Of a DNA stretch of 64,000 bases, positions 26,316 through 38,576 are shown one piece after another. The notes under the pieces were generated by a model. The model saw only the letters and a program-made list of their open reading frames with translations, made no database searches and was not told the origin of the DNA. The stretch comes from Ecdyonurus torrentis (taxonomy: Eukaryota > Arthropoda > Insecta > Ephemeroptera > Heptageniidae), in assembly GCA_949318235.1 (NCBI GenBank), contig OX439132.1, positions 15,772,943 through 15,836,942 on the forward strand. Direction: 5' to 3'. Positions within the stretch are counted from its first letter, which is position 1. Every line of letters begins with the position of its first letter. Both the position numbers and the translations under genes were made by a program.

Positions 26316-27276
26316 AAAGAGATGAAAAGTGTGACCTTCCCTCTTTTGGTTTATTGTTGTCGAATCAATATGTCTGAAGTTCACGGGCCAAACGTCAAGA
26401 ACAGCGTGTTTGTTTGTTCATTGTGATGGAAATGCAATGTCACAACAATCAAAACTAACATGGGTGAAACGAAAACTTTGATATGAAACCTTCCTCCCAG
26501 TTACAAACAAGAAAGTAAACGTATAGAAAAAACAAAAATGTTCTTCAAAGCAATTTGTTGTGAAAACTAGTTTAATTACAAAAACACTAGAGGTTTATTA
26601 GCTTTTAGATAAGTTTCTTAAAGTCAAACAATTATAATACAACTTATAACAGTGTGTTATGATAATATTATCAAAATTCATTAGCTTAAATTTGTTCAAA
26701 ATAAAACCGGTTTTTACATAAATATAACAAATAAAGCGGTAACTAGTAATTTTAATTTTAACCCCACGAAAAAAATCATCGTGGGTACTAAATAAAAACC
26801 TACATACTGTACAGTTTATAAAATTTTATGCTCACAATTTACTGTTTTTTTTTTTCTTTTTTAACAATTTAAATTATGTATTGGTGCTACTGGTTGTGTA
26901 AAAAGGAAAGAAATACTTCTTAAAAGCTCTGTGCGTTACGAAGGGAAGCGAGAAGTAATCTTCAAATATAAACTTATTAACAAATTACACTTCACATATA
27001 CTTAGGAAAACAAACTTCATGAACTCTGTGTGAGAATAATCTTCTACCTAAAGTGCGTTTTACTTGGCATAATAAAGTTAAAAGTAGATTTAACCTCACA
27101 AAAGAAGGATGTGAATATAAATTGAAGAGTTTCACCTGAATGAAAGTTGTTCTCATTTTAGTGTACAAAATTTTCAGGGCAAATTTCTTCTCGTAAAACA
27201 AAAGATCGATTTGTTGAGTGAGTGGTAAATACAATAGACTTGTTCTAAACAATAATGTCATTTATCACTCGTTGCT

Positions 27277-27406
<130 letters not shown>

Positions 27407-28048
27407 CACGCTTAAAAACTTTTCCAAACTGCACTCTAATATTTTATTTACTTTTCAAATTGAATGAATAAAGTTTTTTTTGTTTGAAATGTCTTCATTT
27501 AGAATGAGGTCAATTACAATTGTCACTTTTATCATGATTGATTTAAAGTAATTAGATTCTTCTTATCACTTATATGAAATAAATCTTAATTTTCATTATA
27601 TTAAATATCAATTAATTATATTATATCTTTAATGAAAAGTAAATATCGATGATATATCAATTAATGTATAATGTTTTTAATAAAACTAAAAAGTAGTTCA
27701 AGATGAAGATTATTTTGTTTATCTATTGAAAGTTTATAGACTGACTTAAGTCTTAATTTTTGAAAGGAATTTATTTTATTAGAATTATATTCTAAGTATT
27801 CTCAAACCGTACATAAAATTATTAAGCTTTTTTTCTTTTGGTACATACATGCAAGTTGTAGAAGTAAATCAAGTAATGAAATTGCAAATAATCAGTACTG
27901 TCTTTTTTTTTTTTTTTAATTACTGACGATTATAATTACCTTTGACCTTTACTCTAAAATCAATAAACATATAATTGAATAGTTAAGCTCAACCCTTGAA
28001 TTTTAAAAATAGTTATACAAAAAAGTCTTGTGATTTTTAACTGCACAG

Positions 28049-28082
<34 letters not shown>

Positions 28083-28260
28083 TGTTACCTAGTATATCAC
28101 CTGATATTGAAAAATACTATATACATATCTTACAACTCAAAAACTCGCACTTAATCTTGAAATTATGAGAAAAACATGCCTTTGTTTTTAATGTTAAAAA
28201 TAGTTAAACATATTAAGTAAATCATGTGTTAACACATGGGTTCTTATTTCTTATGTGCAG

Positions 28261-28508
28261 AACTACTACCAAGTATCCCACAACACGTGAAAGTAGAAGC
28301 CTTATCAGAACATACACTTCAAGTATCTTGGCAGTTCCCTGCACAGAATGCACACTCTGTGTCCCAGTACGAGATCAACGTGACACATGTGACGTCACTG
28401 GATGCTCCAACTGATGATGACATCTCGATATCGTTCTCCTCTGACAACTCGAGTAACGTCACCACTTCTGTACCAACCACACAGGCACCATTCAAACTTC
28501 AGGTCAAG
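28261..28508 (+). CDS. exon: FN3 domain 1, N-terminal part
   Basis: The exon is 248 nt, acceptor phase 1 and donor phase 0 (AAG|GTGAGT). It begins ELLPSIPQHVKVEALSEHTL and continues VSWQFPAQ, SQYEINVTHV. PxxVxVxxL, VSW and the Y of the C strand are FN3 hallmarks. After the C strand comes an acidic and Ser/Thr-rich stretch (from SLDAPTDDD to VPTTQAP, about 33 residues) that is longer than the usual FN3 loop. It has three sequons (NVT, NSS, NVT). The domain ends in the next exon. Confidence 0.88.
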
Positions 28509-29681
28509 GTGAGTTCTAGGACACTATAGTACGATGACCTTATAGTTAAGTTAAATAAATGATTATGATTATTAGATAAGAGAACACAAATATTAATTAA
28601 TTTCTACCATAATATAAATACAAGTTATTAGATGTAACATTAAAATATTATTCATTATGTTTAAAATAAATATGAAAAACATTATTCTGGAAAAGTTGTT
28701 TTTAAAATGAATTTCATAATTATATAACAGACAAAATAATAAGCATAAGTATGCAATTTGATAGCGTATTTTAATCATGATATTGATGTATATTGAATTA
28801 AAAAATTCCATAATTACTATATTAAAAGTAAAATATAAACAAAAGTATCAGAAAGATAAATATAAAATTGTGAGAGTGTGTGTGTGTGTGTTGGAGAAAA
28901 AAAATGAGGGAGAGGTATGGAGCTACCTATTTCAAGCAATTTGATATTGTTGCTATATTTTCTAAAAAACATTCTCGTTATTATATTAAAACAATAGCCT
29001 TAATATATAAAAGACTCAGAATAATAAAAAAAAGTAGTATGGTTTCTAATATAATTTTCTTTCATAACAAGGAAAATTAATGTAAAAAATACTTTATTAA
29101 AAAATACTGATTTTATGTATTTATATTTATTATTTTAGTTAAATAAATGTAATATTTACAATACTTGGCTTGTTTGTAAATAAATAATAAATAAATATAT
29201 ATACAGTCACGTAATTGTTAACAGTATAATGAGATTTGTATTTAATAATTCAATTAACACAGAATTAATTAATGATTTTTATGTAATTGAATTTAATATA
29301 TTAAAAAATGAGTAATTTTTAATACAAAAAAGGAAGAGAATTAACCAAAAAATGGGAAAAGTTCTAAAATATTCTAGACGTTACCTAAAATTGGTATATA
29401 GCCTCATGATAATTCAACACTATGAAATGATATCATCAATTATGTCAAAATCAACGTCAGTATACAATATTTAATAATATTTATTAAAGCAAATAAACCT
29501 ATCCTTATAATGTGATGGTTTTGTATAAAATAAAATCTCAAAAGTATGATATAACTTGAATATAAAATAGATATGAATTTTTTTGTTCTATATATATATA
29601 TATATATGCGAAATAAAATTTTCGTATTATAACTTTTTCTTATTTAAAAGTTTTGTTGTATTATATTCTTTTTGTTTACAG
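28509..29681 (+). other. intron 5 (1.2 kb, phase 0)
   Basis: It runs from GTGAGT to TTTACAG. It is AT-rich with a short TG patch at about 28875-28890. No element recognised. Confidence 0.8.
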
Positions 29682-29911
29682 GTCCCTGGAACTTATAACT
29701 CAAGTTTAGTAAGTTCCTTGAAGCCTTTCAGTATGTATGAAGTTACAGTGACTGCTACTAACAGTCACGGCAATAGTTTACCATCTCCTGCAATCAGGAC
29801 CCTCACTATGATACCAGGCCAAGTAAGACCAACTGATGATGTAATGGGTACACCTCCTCCATTACCTGATGTCATGCAATGTTGTCAATCACATCCTTCA
29901 ATGGACCCAAA
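29682..29911 (+). CDS. exon: FN3 domain 1 C-terminal part and start of DB module 3
   Basis: The exon is 230 nt, phase 0 in and phase 2 out. It encodes VPGTYNSSLVSSLKPFSMYE, then VTVTATNSHGNSLPSPAI. The SLKPFSMYEVTVTATN..G string is the classic FN3 E-F-G region (L-x-P-x-x-x-Y-x-V-x-V-x-A-x-N). A Pro-rich linker, DVMGTPPPLPD, leads to VMQCCQSHPSMDPK, the first two cysteines of DB3. The split codon AA|A gives Lys just before the third cysteine in the next exon. Confidence 0.9.
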
Positions 29912-30006
29912 GTAAGTTTATTTTGTTATAATGTACCGACTTAAAACGTAGACGGACGGGACAAGTCAAACAGGCTTCTTGCCCAAATATTACAGTTACG
30001 CAAGTC

Positions 30007-30043
<37 letters not shown>

Positions 30044-32166
30044 GCGGGAAATTAGGTACTGCGGGATTTGACTACAAAGTTATAAAGAAACAAAAATTGG
30101 AACTTTTTTACAGTAATATATTAAAATAAGATATATTCAAAAATAATAATAATAAATAAAAAAAATGGGTAATCACCATGCTAAATTTTAAATTATGATT
30201 TTTTGAAGCGTTAGTCCCATAAGATCCCATGTTAATTTCAATAATTATTTTCTCTTTTATCTGATGGTCACGGGTTCTGAAAATTTTATCATAGGCTGCA
30301 GCTGTAACTATTAACTTACAAATGGCATCATAAATTTGGGAAGTTTTCTTTTTAGATTTTGAGATACAAGCCATCTAAACACAGCCCTTGAATAAAGCAT
30401 ACTTTGCGTTACTGTAGTTTGCAGAATGTTGATAGTAAAGAGCGGTTTCTCCAAAATACAGTTCTATAATTACACTTTTATTTTACGTTTAACAAAAAAA
30501 TATATATCAATAATATCACGGTTTATTGAAGCATAGAATAAAGGAGGCCTAATGCCAATTTATTCTCAATCTCTCTATATAGAAAAAGAATAGTAATCGA
30601 AATTTCATCACTTTTTTTTATGTATGATTAGTGATTTCTATATATATTTCCATATTCGTATTTTACATTTTTTATGTAATAAGTTTTAGATGCGATGGTT
30701 TATATGGCTATGAGTAGAAACCTTACCGATATGTGACAAAACTTCTTTCATTTTATGCCAATTTGCTACGTCCCAGTCTACTTCTATACCTGACATTTTC
30801 ATGTTATATCTTAAGTACATGCAAATTTACTTTGCTTTTCATCTAAAAAATTAAAAAGCTCTTTTTCTACTTTTAAAATGTAAGAGGTTATTAAAAAAAA
30901 AAAACTATGTCTTCATTCAGTCTAATTATAATTTTTTTCATCGACATTTAAGATAAAAAGTCTTTTGATTGAAAGTCAAGTTTCAATCCGCTTATTCATA
31001 TAAAATTTTCTTTTATGATTGAATTTTATAATGGGATTAAAATTTATTCAATTTCTTTTGTTCTCTAAATTTATTTCAGCGTTGAAATTCATAACTTAGT
31101 GTTCAAAGGAACCATGCACTCAAACAGAATTTTAAAACGTGAAAAGTCGTGAGTGTCCCAATATCAAATTAAGTGTTGATACTTTTATGTTTTTTTATTA
31201 AAATATTTATTTAATGTTATTAAAACTTCCAACAGAAAATAGTAATTAAAACCAATGTAAAGTGAAATATTTACAAAAAGCTTTGCAACCATGTAATGTT
31301 ATTTACAGTATAAAAAAAATGCATTTATCAAAATATATTTAAATATTTTTTCCCTATACATGTAATTATAATTATTCAAAATTGAATCTTACCTCATTTA
31401 TAAGGAAATATTAACAATCAATGGTGGAGTTTGGAGACTTCATTGATTGTGGTGTTTCTTTTCAAATATTTTGGAAATTTTGCATATTACTTGATAACAA
31501 TAAACAAAATATTAATTGTACCTACTTACTATTAATAGAACTATCCAATTATCTAAATAATACTGCCACGTACAGGTTCATATTGAAAGGAATAGACCAG
31601 AAGAAAACAAGCATTTATATCACAAAACACTTGATGGCGGGACTTACATAAATAACTTTAGTTTGTCTCATAGCTCCGTAGCAGTGATCAGAAAATTGTG
31701 ATTTATGCAACCCGCACAACATTCTTTTACTAATTTTTGCAGGTTTCTGACGTCAGAAACATGAATAGTCACGCAAATTGCATACTTTACAGTATTTTCA
31801 TGCTCTCTTGTGGGGCTACATTAACATTCTAGTAAAAACTGTCATCAGTTTTGAAGATCCCATGTCATGTTTATTCATTAAAAAGCACATGTTATTTTAT
31901 GTGGTCTATGGCTTTAAGACCTAGTTTGATATTACCAGGCTTGTTTCACCCAGCCGCTATCGAAGGTATGGAAGTTGTCGCGCGATGTACAAAAAGCTTT
32001 GAACCTCGAGTGTTTCACCGTACAGTTGTCCTCTGGTTACAACACTCAAAATTACAAGAAAGCTGGCCTACAATATAAAGTGTTGGCTGAGAATAGTTTT
32101 TTATATAATAAAAATAAATAAATGTAAGTGGAAGTTATTTTCAAATCATGAGTTTCTTTGTTTCAG
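29912..32166 (+). other. intron 6 (2.3 kb, phase 2)
   Basis: It runs from GTAAGT to TGTTTCAG. It contains a repeat fragment at about 29935-30070 related to 49740-49840, a poly-T run at 30010-30040 and the TTAA-ended MITE at 31583-31917. The intact frames within it show no domain. Confidence 0.8.
31583..31917. mobile_element. TTAA-ended MITE, copy 1 (335 bp)
   Basis: Left end TTGAAAGGAATAGACCA and right end TGGTCTATGGCTTTAA are inverted repeats. It is closely related along its whole length to 54306-54643, sharing TTATGCAACCCGCACAACAT, AACATGAAT and TTTTGAAGATCCCAT. TGACGTCA (31748-31755) lies near the middle. There is no coding capacity. Confidence 0.8.
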
Positions 32167-32379
32167 ATGCATACAACGCTTGTGTGACCCTCATTTGAGT
32201 GAAATCACAGACCTGACAGGACTGTTTGAGTGTGCACCTCATGCCCCTGTAGCTTTGCAGTGCTTGACCGGAGGTCAGGACCATACTGCATGTTGCCGGG
32301 CCAGGGGAATGCCTGAACCATGCAGAGACCTGTGTGCAGCGGGAAACAAAACCGTCAAGTTTGAGTACATTCATCTTCG
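32167..32379 (+). CDS. exon: rest of DB module 3 and most of DB module 4
   Basis: The exon is 213 nt, phase 2 at both ends, with acceptor TTTGTTTCAG and donor GTAAGT. It encodes CIQRLCDPHLSEITDL to ECAPHAPVALQCLTGG, completing DB3. It then runs QDHTACCRARGMPEPCRDLC to the start of the last third of DB4. DB3 spacing is CC-x9-C-x4-C-x15-C-x9-C, one residue longer at two places than all other modules. DB4 follows the standard CC-x8-C-x3-C. One sequon (NKT) lies in DB4. The codon CG|A joins the next exon. The antisense ORF here is a shadow. Confidence 0.88.
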
Positions 32380-35300
32380 GTAAGTCAAGAATTTTATTAT
32401 TGCTGCGTGTTCAATTGTATTGATTACTCTTTGCTACTGCTTTTTATGTTTGAAGTTTTTAAAAATTAAAATTACTTGCATCAGTTTTACTTTTTTTAAC
32501 AACACTAAGAAACCGTTAGATCACAACACAAAAGAACATTAAAACTTCTCTTTTTTTCCATAATTACGCCTTTAAAAAAATATATAAGACATTGTAAGTT
32601 CTACTTTAAAAAACTCATTTACAACATTTTTAATTACTATAATTATAGTGCTTCATTAAAATAAAATGCATGGCTAATAATTTTTCAATCTACACTGTAA
32701 CGAAAGTTGCACTGTAACTCGTAAAACTTTAACGTGTGATTTAACCAAAATCGAGCAACACGTAAAAGATTCACGAGTAAAATTCAAATTTTGGCTATAA
32801 GCGTTTTTTTAACGAGTGAGCACGGTATACTTTCAAGCAAGATTTTTCGACCTTGATTTTTTCCCGTGTTAACACGGTATACTTTCAGGAGGTTTTTCTT
32901 TAATGATTTTTTTACGTGTTACTACGGAATACTTTCATGATTTGCGTATATGACGTCAAAATTTACATCAGCTGTTAATTTCGTGTTTCACTGTAATGGC
33001 TGTGAGTGTTTGAGTGATTTCTTATGGATAAACAAAATCGACGTAAATTATTGGATTATAATACCCATCGAGGTAAGTGAAAATAAAAATTTGCTACATT
33101 TATAATTGGCGATAATATTTATTGTACTCGTTTTGTCGGATGACACTTTTTTGTCAGATATAACAGTGGTTGAAGTTTCTTAAAATCTGGTCATGTGCTC
33201 TGTGGTCATAAAAATGTATTTGCAGACATTTTCAATGTCTTAATTTATTACTTAAAGAAAATCCACTATTGAATTATTTTTTTTAACCTCAGTCTTCAAC
33301 TAAGATTATTATTTAAGTTTTATGTATATAAGATAATACAAAATATCTTAGCTATTTGATTAATTTTAAAATAATTTTGTTCATAGAAAATTTTAAGAAG
33401 CCCGAGCCACTCCGATCTTGGGACGACAGAAAGTAGAAGTCTTTCTTTTTTACATTATTTTTTATTTTTTAAATTTTAAAAAGTTTTGGTTAATAAAAAG
33501 TTGAAAATTAATTTGAATATTGTTTCATTTATGCTTATAAAATTATACACATCACTTAAGTTATTACTGTCTAATATACCCATTATAATCATTATATAAT
33601 ATATTTAATTATGGAGAAAAAATAAATAAAAACAACATATTATTAATTTAACGCTATGTCTACATAAACTATAAAGTAAAGGTAATTTTTTAAGTATATT
33701 TTACTATATTATATTAAAGTAAATAGACTTTTTCTGCAGTTTGATTTTTTTACGAGTTCACTCGTAAAAAAATGATGAAGAGGTACGGAAAAAAACGAAT
33801 TAACAGAATTCAATTTTGTTACGAGACAACACGGGAAAGATTCAAGTCGGACAACGCTAAACTATCAAATTACAGAATTTGATTTTTTTACGAGTTAGCA
33901 ATTGAAAATTTCATATATGCACACGTAAATAATTCAAATTTTGTAAATGCTTTACTTTTACGTTGTAACTCGTTCAACAACGTTGGACATAAAAACACCT
34001 TAATACTTTTACGTGTTGCATGTAATATTTTAAACAGTGTAGCCATTATAATTTTTTTAAATTATTAATCATAAGAGGAGATTTGGTTACTTTTTTGACA
34101 TTAAAATTACCTTCTTTCATAATACCAATCAAATTTTTATCATAAGTTTTTGATCATTTCATTTTCTAACGTAGCCCTTTTTAAAAAAAAAATAGACACG
34201 AGCACGTTCAGACCCTTATCCTTTTTATAATTAATGAATTTTCTCGTATAGTTTAATTACTATAGAGTATCAGCTTCTCACCTTCTTACTTATTTATAAT
34301 TACTGTCATCAACATTTATCTTGATCACATTTTTATTCTCATTACATTTTGTATTAGTTTTCAATCATGCTATGAAGTAAAATTTACATTAAATCAATAC
34401 ATGTTCATTTTTAATAAAACAAACAGTAAAACCATACTTTGTTGTTTTTTAAAATTTGACGCTTCAATGACTTTGTTTTTATTGTACAATATCAACCCTG
34501 CTCATTTGTATTGTATTAAATTATTTTATTTATTAAGTTAGCTTATTTTAACAAAGGTATTCAAATACATTTTTTTTAAAGTTTATGAAAACGATTTGTC
34601 ACAAGTATGATCCACTTGTATCATGTATAATGTAATCATGTGTATCATTTATATGTTTACAGAATTTCAATAATACCTCTAGTTTTCATTGTTATAGTTT
34701 CATAATAATAATATCTAATTTTTAAGAAGTAGTATAAAAATAATATATTATTTATTAAAAAGTAAATATTATGCTAGTATTAGTACGACGAAAAAAACTT
34801 TAATTGATTCTATCTGTTCAAAATAAGATAAAAGTTACAATCATAAAAGTGTTGAACTCGTCATATTATCTAATTGACATTAATTTTTATGATTTTTATA
34901 CCTTCAATTGCAATAAAAACTTCATAAAATATTCATAGTTTCTAATAATAATGCAAAAAGTAAAAGATGGATTGATATAAATTGAAACGATAATCATAAC
35001 GATAGATTTTTTTTTAAATTCATTATGTGCATGTAGTTAATGTAACAATATAATAACTTAAAACTTTATTACGTAGTTAAAAATATCGATGATTTTTTTT
35101 TTATTTATTCTAAAAGTTACTTAATAAAAACACGCTTAAGGGGATTTGAATATAGTTTTTAATTAAAATATCAGCTTTTTTTATAGAGTCTAATCCGACA
35201 TTTATGAAGTGCATTATATATAACGTTAATTAAATTCCAGTCTTCATAAATAACACTAAGCTAACTTTTTTTTATATAAAAAGTTATTTATAAAATTCTA

Positions 35301-35681
35301 CTTGTGTGATTATTAATACCATGTTTTTTACACTTTATGACTTTTCTTAAGATTTTCTGCATTGCTTTTACGTTTTTATATAAAAAAATGTCACCAATGT
35401 TTATCCATTTTATAAAACTGAAAATGATGATAAAATTTTTTATGATTTTTTTTTTTTAACATTAAGATGTGAAAAAATTGCTACAACGATCATTTTTCCA
35501 AAGTGCAATGTTGCTTTTTTAAAACGATACATGATGTAAATATGCCTTCATTTTATAAAAGCAATTTGTTCAAGGTACTTTTACAACATGTACGACTAAA
35601 TTTACTATTATATATTGGACTATAGTTGAAACCACAAAACAATACTACCACTAATTACTTTAAACCCATGTTTCATTTCAG
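32380..35681 (+). other. intron 7 (3.3 kb, phase 2)
   Basis: It runs from GTAAGT to TTTCAG. It contains the 1.35-kb CACTGT-ended element at 32690-34042. The remainder is AT-rich with no coding seen. Confidence 0.8.
32690..34042. mobile_element. putative non-autonomous DNA element with CTACACTGT / ACAGTGTAG ends (1353 bp)
   Basis: CTACACTGT at 32690-32698 is the exact reverse complement of ACAGTGTAG at 34034-34042. TA-CACTGT..ACAGTG-TA would fit a TA-target element. Both flanks carry many copies of ACACGTAAAA / ACTCGTAAAA-type words and their reverse complements, denser toward the ends. The centre, about 33110-33740, is plain AT-rich DNA. No transposase was found. A short ATG-led frame at about 33024-33072 followed by GTAAGTG resembles a first exon but has no recognised partner. 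Confidence 0.55.
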
Positions 35682-36054
35682 ATGTATTGAATACGTTGGA
35701 GTATACTCATCATGTTTATTACAAAGCTATGGAATATTACCAAGTGCACCATTAGATATTCAAGTATCAAATATTGAATCTGATTTTGCTATTATACATT
35801 GGACACCACCTCAGACTTTAACAGAAACTGTACGAAGTTATAATGTACATTATCGTGAGTTATACGAAGATGATGATGAAACACCTATGAAATCCACACT
35901 GGATGTAAAATCACCGTATGTTCTCTCCAAGTTACATACTGATACAAAATATGAAGTTTATATTCAAGCAGTAAATGAGCATGGAGTGGGAGAACCATCA
36001 CAGAGAATCGTGTTTCAAACACCGCAACTTGAGCTACAAGAACAACTAGAACAG
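35682..36054 (+). CDS. exon: end of DB module 4 and complete FN3 domain 2
   Basis: The exon is 373 nt, phase 2 in and phase 0 out (CAG|GTAATT). It starts RCIEYVGVYSSCLLQSYGIL, giving the last two cysteines of DB4 (x9 apart). A full FN3 domain follows: PSAPLDIQVSNIESDFAIIH, then WTPPQTLTETVRSYNVHYRE, then KLHTDTKYEVYIQAVNEHGV and GEPSQRIVFQTPQ. The P-x-x-x-x-V start, the WTPP core Trp, the YNVHYR C strand and the L-x-x-x-T-x-Y-x-V-x-x-x-A-x-N motif are all present. It is the only FN3 in the gene held in one exon. A Gln/Glu-rich tail (LELQEQLEQ) links to DB5. Confidence 0.92.
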
Positions 36055-37212
36055 GTAATTGTTGTAGACTTATTGTTACACATACATATAATTACTTCCT
36101 TCCATATGTAGTGAATAGCTTGAAGATATTATACTTTGTTTTTTTTCATGCTTTTCAAGTACTCTTTTTTTTTTTACTCTTTACTAAAAATTTCCGGTAG
36201 AAATACTTATGTTTCCGAATACATTTGCTGGAAGCTTAATAAATATTATTGAAAAGCAAACAACTGCTTTACCGTTACTCACAATAGAAAAATAAAAAAC
36301 TATCTTGAGTTAAATCTCACAGTAAAAACCACGATAAATGTATTTGTATATACAAAATGTTGTATAAAATCGTTGTACGAGGATGTTATTATCTAACTTT
36401 ACTTTGACATCTTTATAAATTCAACTTTTTTTTTATTTAAATCAAACAAGACTACTTTACTTTTATTATACTTTTTTTTCTCGTCTACCGCTACAAGTAC
36501 GATGAACTTTGTCAAAGTGAAAAGAAAAAGAAATCTGTACTTGTAATCTATTGTAGAATACCGTTTTCTAACTGAACAAAAATCGATATTATTACGTACG
36601 ATTCAATTCAAAATACGTTGAGCAACATGTATCCTGTTTCTCCGCAATTTCACATACATAAAGGACAACCAGGTTGCATAATTTCAATCTTGCAGGCGCG
36701 TCACTAACTCGTGATTACAATATAAATATAACGAGCCAGGGGAGAGAAGGCCGATGTCTTGATTGTACTGTGCCCAACTCTGTATTGTTTTTTGAAATAA
36801 AACCCTTTCTAAATCTGAATAAATATTACTACGAAATTACGGTAGAATACTTGAATTATTTCAAGTTTTACGTAATAAAAGTAGTGTTATTGTTATTAAT
36901 CAACTCAGCAATTTAAAAAGAAAAAACTTTTAAAAAGCTTGCTGGTTTCTTTTTAAATTACTTTTTTCTTTCTTTCTTTTTTGCTTCACATTCAGATTGT
37001 TGTGGTGTATACTTCTAATTATTTTTTCCTCTTACTATATATAATAATGTTACTAATTAATTACCACAAAACTAATTATATCTAGTACCATGTAACATAA
37101 TACACTTTATTGTGCATCATCCATGGGTATGATATAAAATTTATTTTTAGACATTTTTTTAACTAGCAAGTAAGATACAAACTTTAATTATTAATTAAAA
37201 AAATACCTTTGT

Positions 37213-37352
<140 letters not shown>

Positions 37353-38040
37353 AATTTTAAAACTTTATATTTATAAATTATATTAGGTTAATCTCTAAAG
37401 AATATACTTGATTAATTAATAAATATAATATGATTAAACAAAAGTGAATTTTATTTGACATGACGTTTATTAATATCAAGGGAAGTTGTATTCATTGATA
37501 TTCTGTATAAACCCAGAGTTCAAACATGTATAATCAAGCGTTACTGAAATTTTATTTTCAAACAGAATATATTTATGGTCTCTAATTCATTTTAACCGCC
37601 GTTTTTTTTTTTTTTTTTTTTTTTATGTAATACCTATATATACCTGAAAGTTTTTATAAACATTGATATGTACATATAACTAACTATTTAATACCAGCTT
37701 TGATTTGTTTTATTTGTAAGTTTTTTTTTATTATTATTAATATTATCAAATTTTAAAATTAAAATATTTATATTAACTCATTGAGTTATGAAATACTAAT
37801 ATATAATGCACTTTTACTGTACAAATTAATTAGTACAATAAATTTATGCATTAAATTTTATGGTGATTGCATATTGATGCTTTGAGTATATAAAAAACAC
37901 ATTATTATATTATTGTTGTAGTGGCAATAAATTTGCATACAACTTAATCGTAAGTAAATCGTATATTCGTTTACTTCTTTTTCGTCAAGGTATCGTCCTT
38001 AATCAATAGATATATCAGAATTTCTAACTTTTTAGTTAAT

Positions 38041-38320
38041 TGCTGAAAGTTACGAAATGACGTCATGGCCGGTAACTTTTTCTTATGCCCACATGCAAAC
38101 CAAGACGTCATTTTCTACACCTCCGCGCTCCCGTGGTAAATAGTCCTAACATTCAGAATGGCTTACATACAATACTAGCACCATAGAGTTACTATATAAC
38201 CTCTTTGACTAGTACCGGGATTGCACCGCAAATACAGATAAATTTTTTACTAGTATACGCGGTGCTGACAAGGTCACAATGTAGTAAGATCACGTATTTG
38301 AGTGCGGAGGCGTTGGTCAT
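38041..38320. other. less AT-rich islet with inverted CCTCCGC motif
   Basis: CACCTCCGCGCTC (about 38118-38130) and GAGTGCGGAGGCG (about 38300-38312) are near reverse complements about 170 bp apart. TGACGTCA lies at 38058. It may be another degraded inverted-repeat element or a regulatory islet. No ORF is supported. Confidence 0.35.
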
Positions 38321-38551
38321 TTTTTTTTTTTTATTTAAAAAACTTAATTAAAAATAATTAATGAATTAAAAAATTCGCGTATCAATCAATTCAGGACAAT
38401 GTCCTCTTTTACAATATGAAATAAAAAAGACCACTTAAATTTTTTCCTCTTTGCAGCTATAATGTATGGCAATTCGGTAAATATTGTTTGAAATTGATTT
38501 CAGTGAATCGTGACATTTTTTTCGAGTTTGTAACTTATTTCATATTAACAC

Positions 38552-38576
38552 AGAGAGAGAGAGAGAGAGAGAGAGA
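38552..38576. repeat. (GA)n microsatellite
   Basis: 25 bp of GA repeats. Confidence 0.9.

Noticed and set aside
31081..31150. Possible exon after TTTATTTCAG
   Set aside because: The frame has a stop almost at once, and the phase-2 join 29911 to 32167 is complete without it.
32141..32374. Minus-strand ORF
   Set aside because: Shadow of the DB3/DB4 exon.
36674..36916. Possible extra exon after TTGCAG at about 36696
   Set aside because: The flanking exons join in phase 0 without it. In phase 0 this segment stops after three codons, and the open frame would need phase 1.
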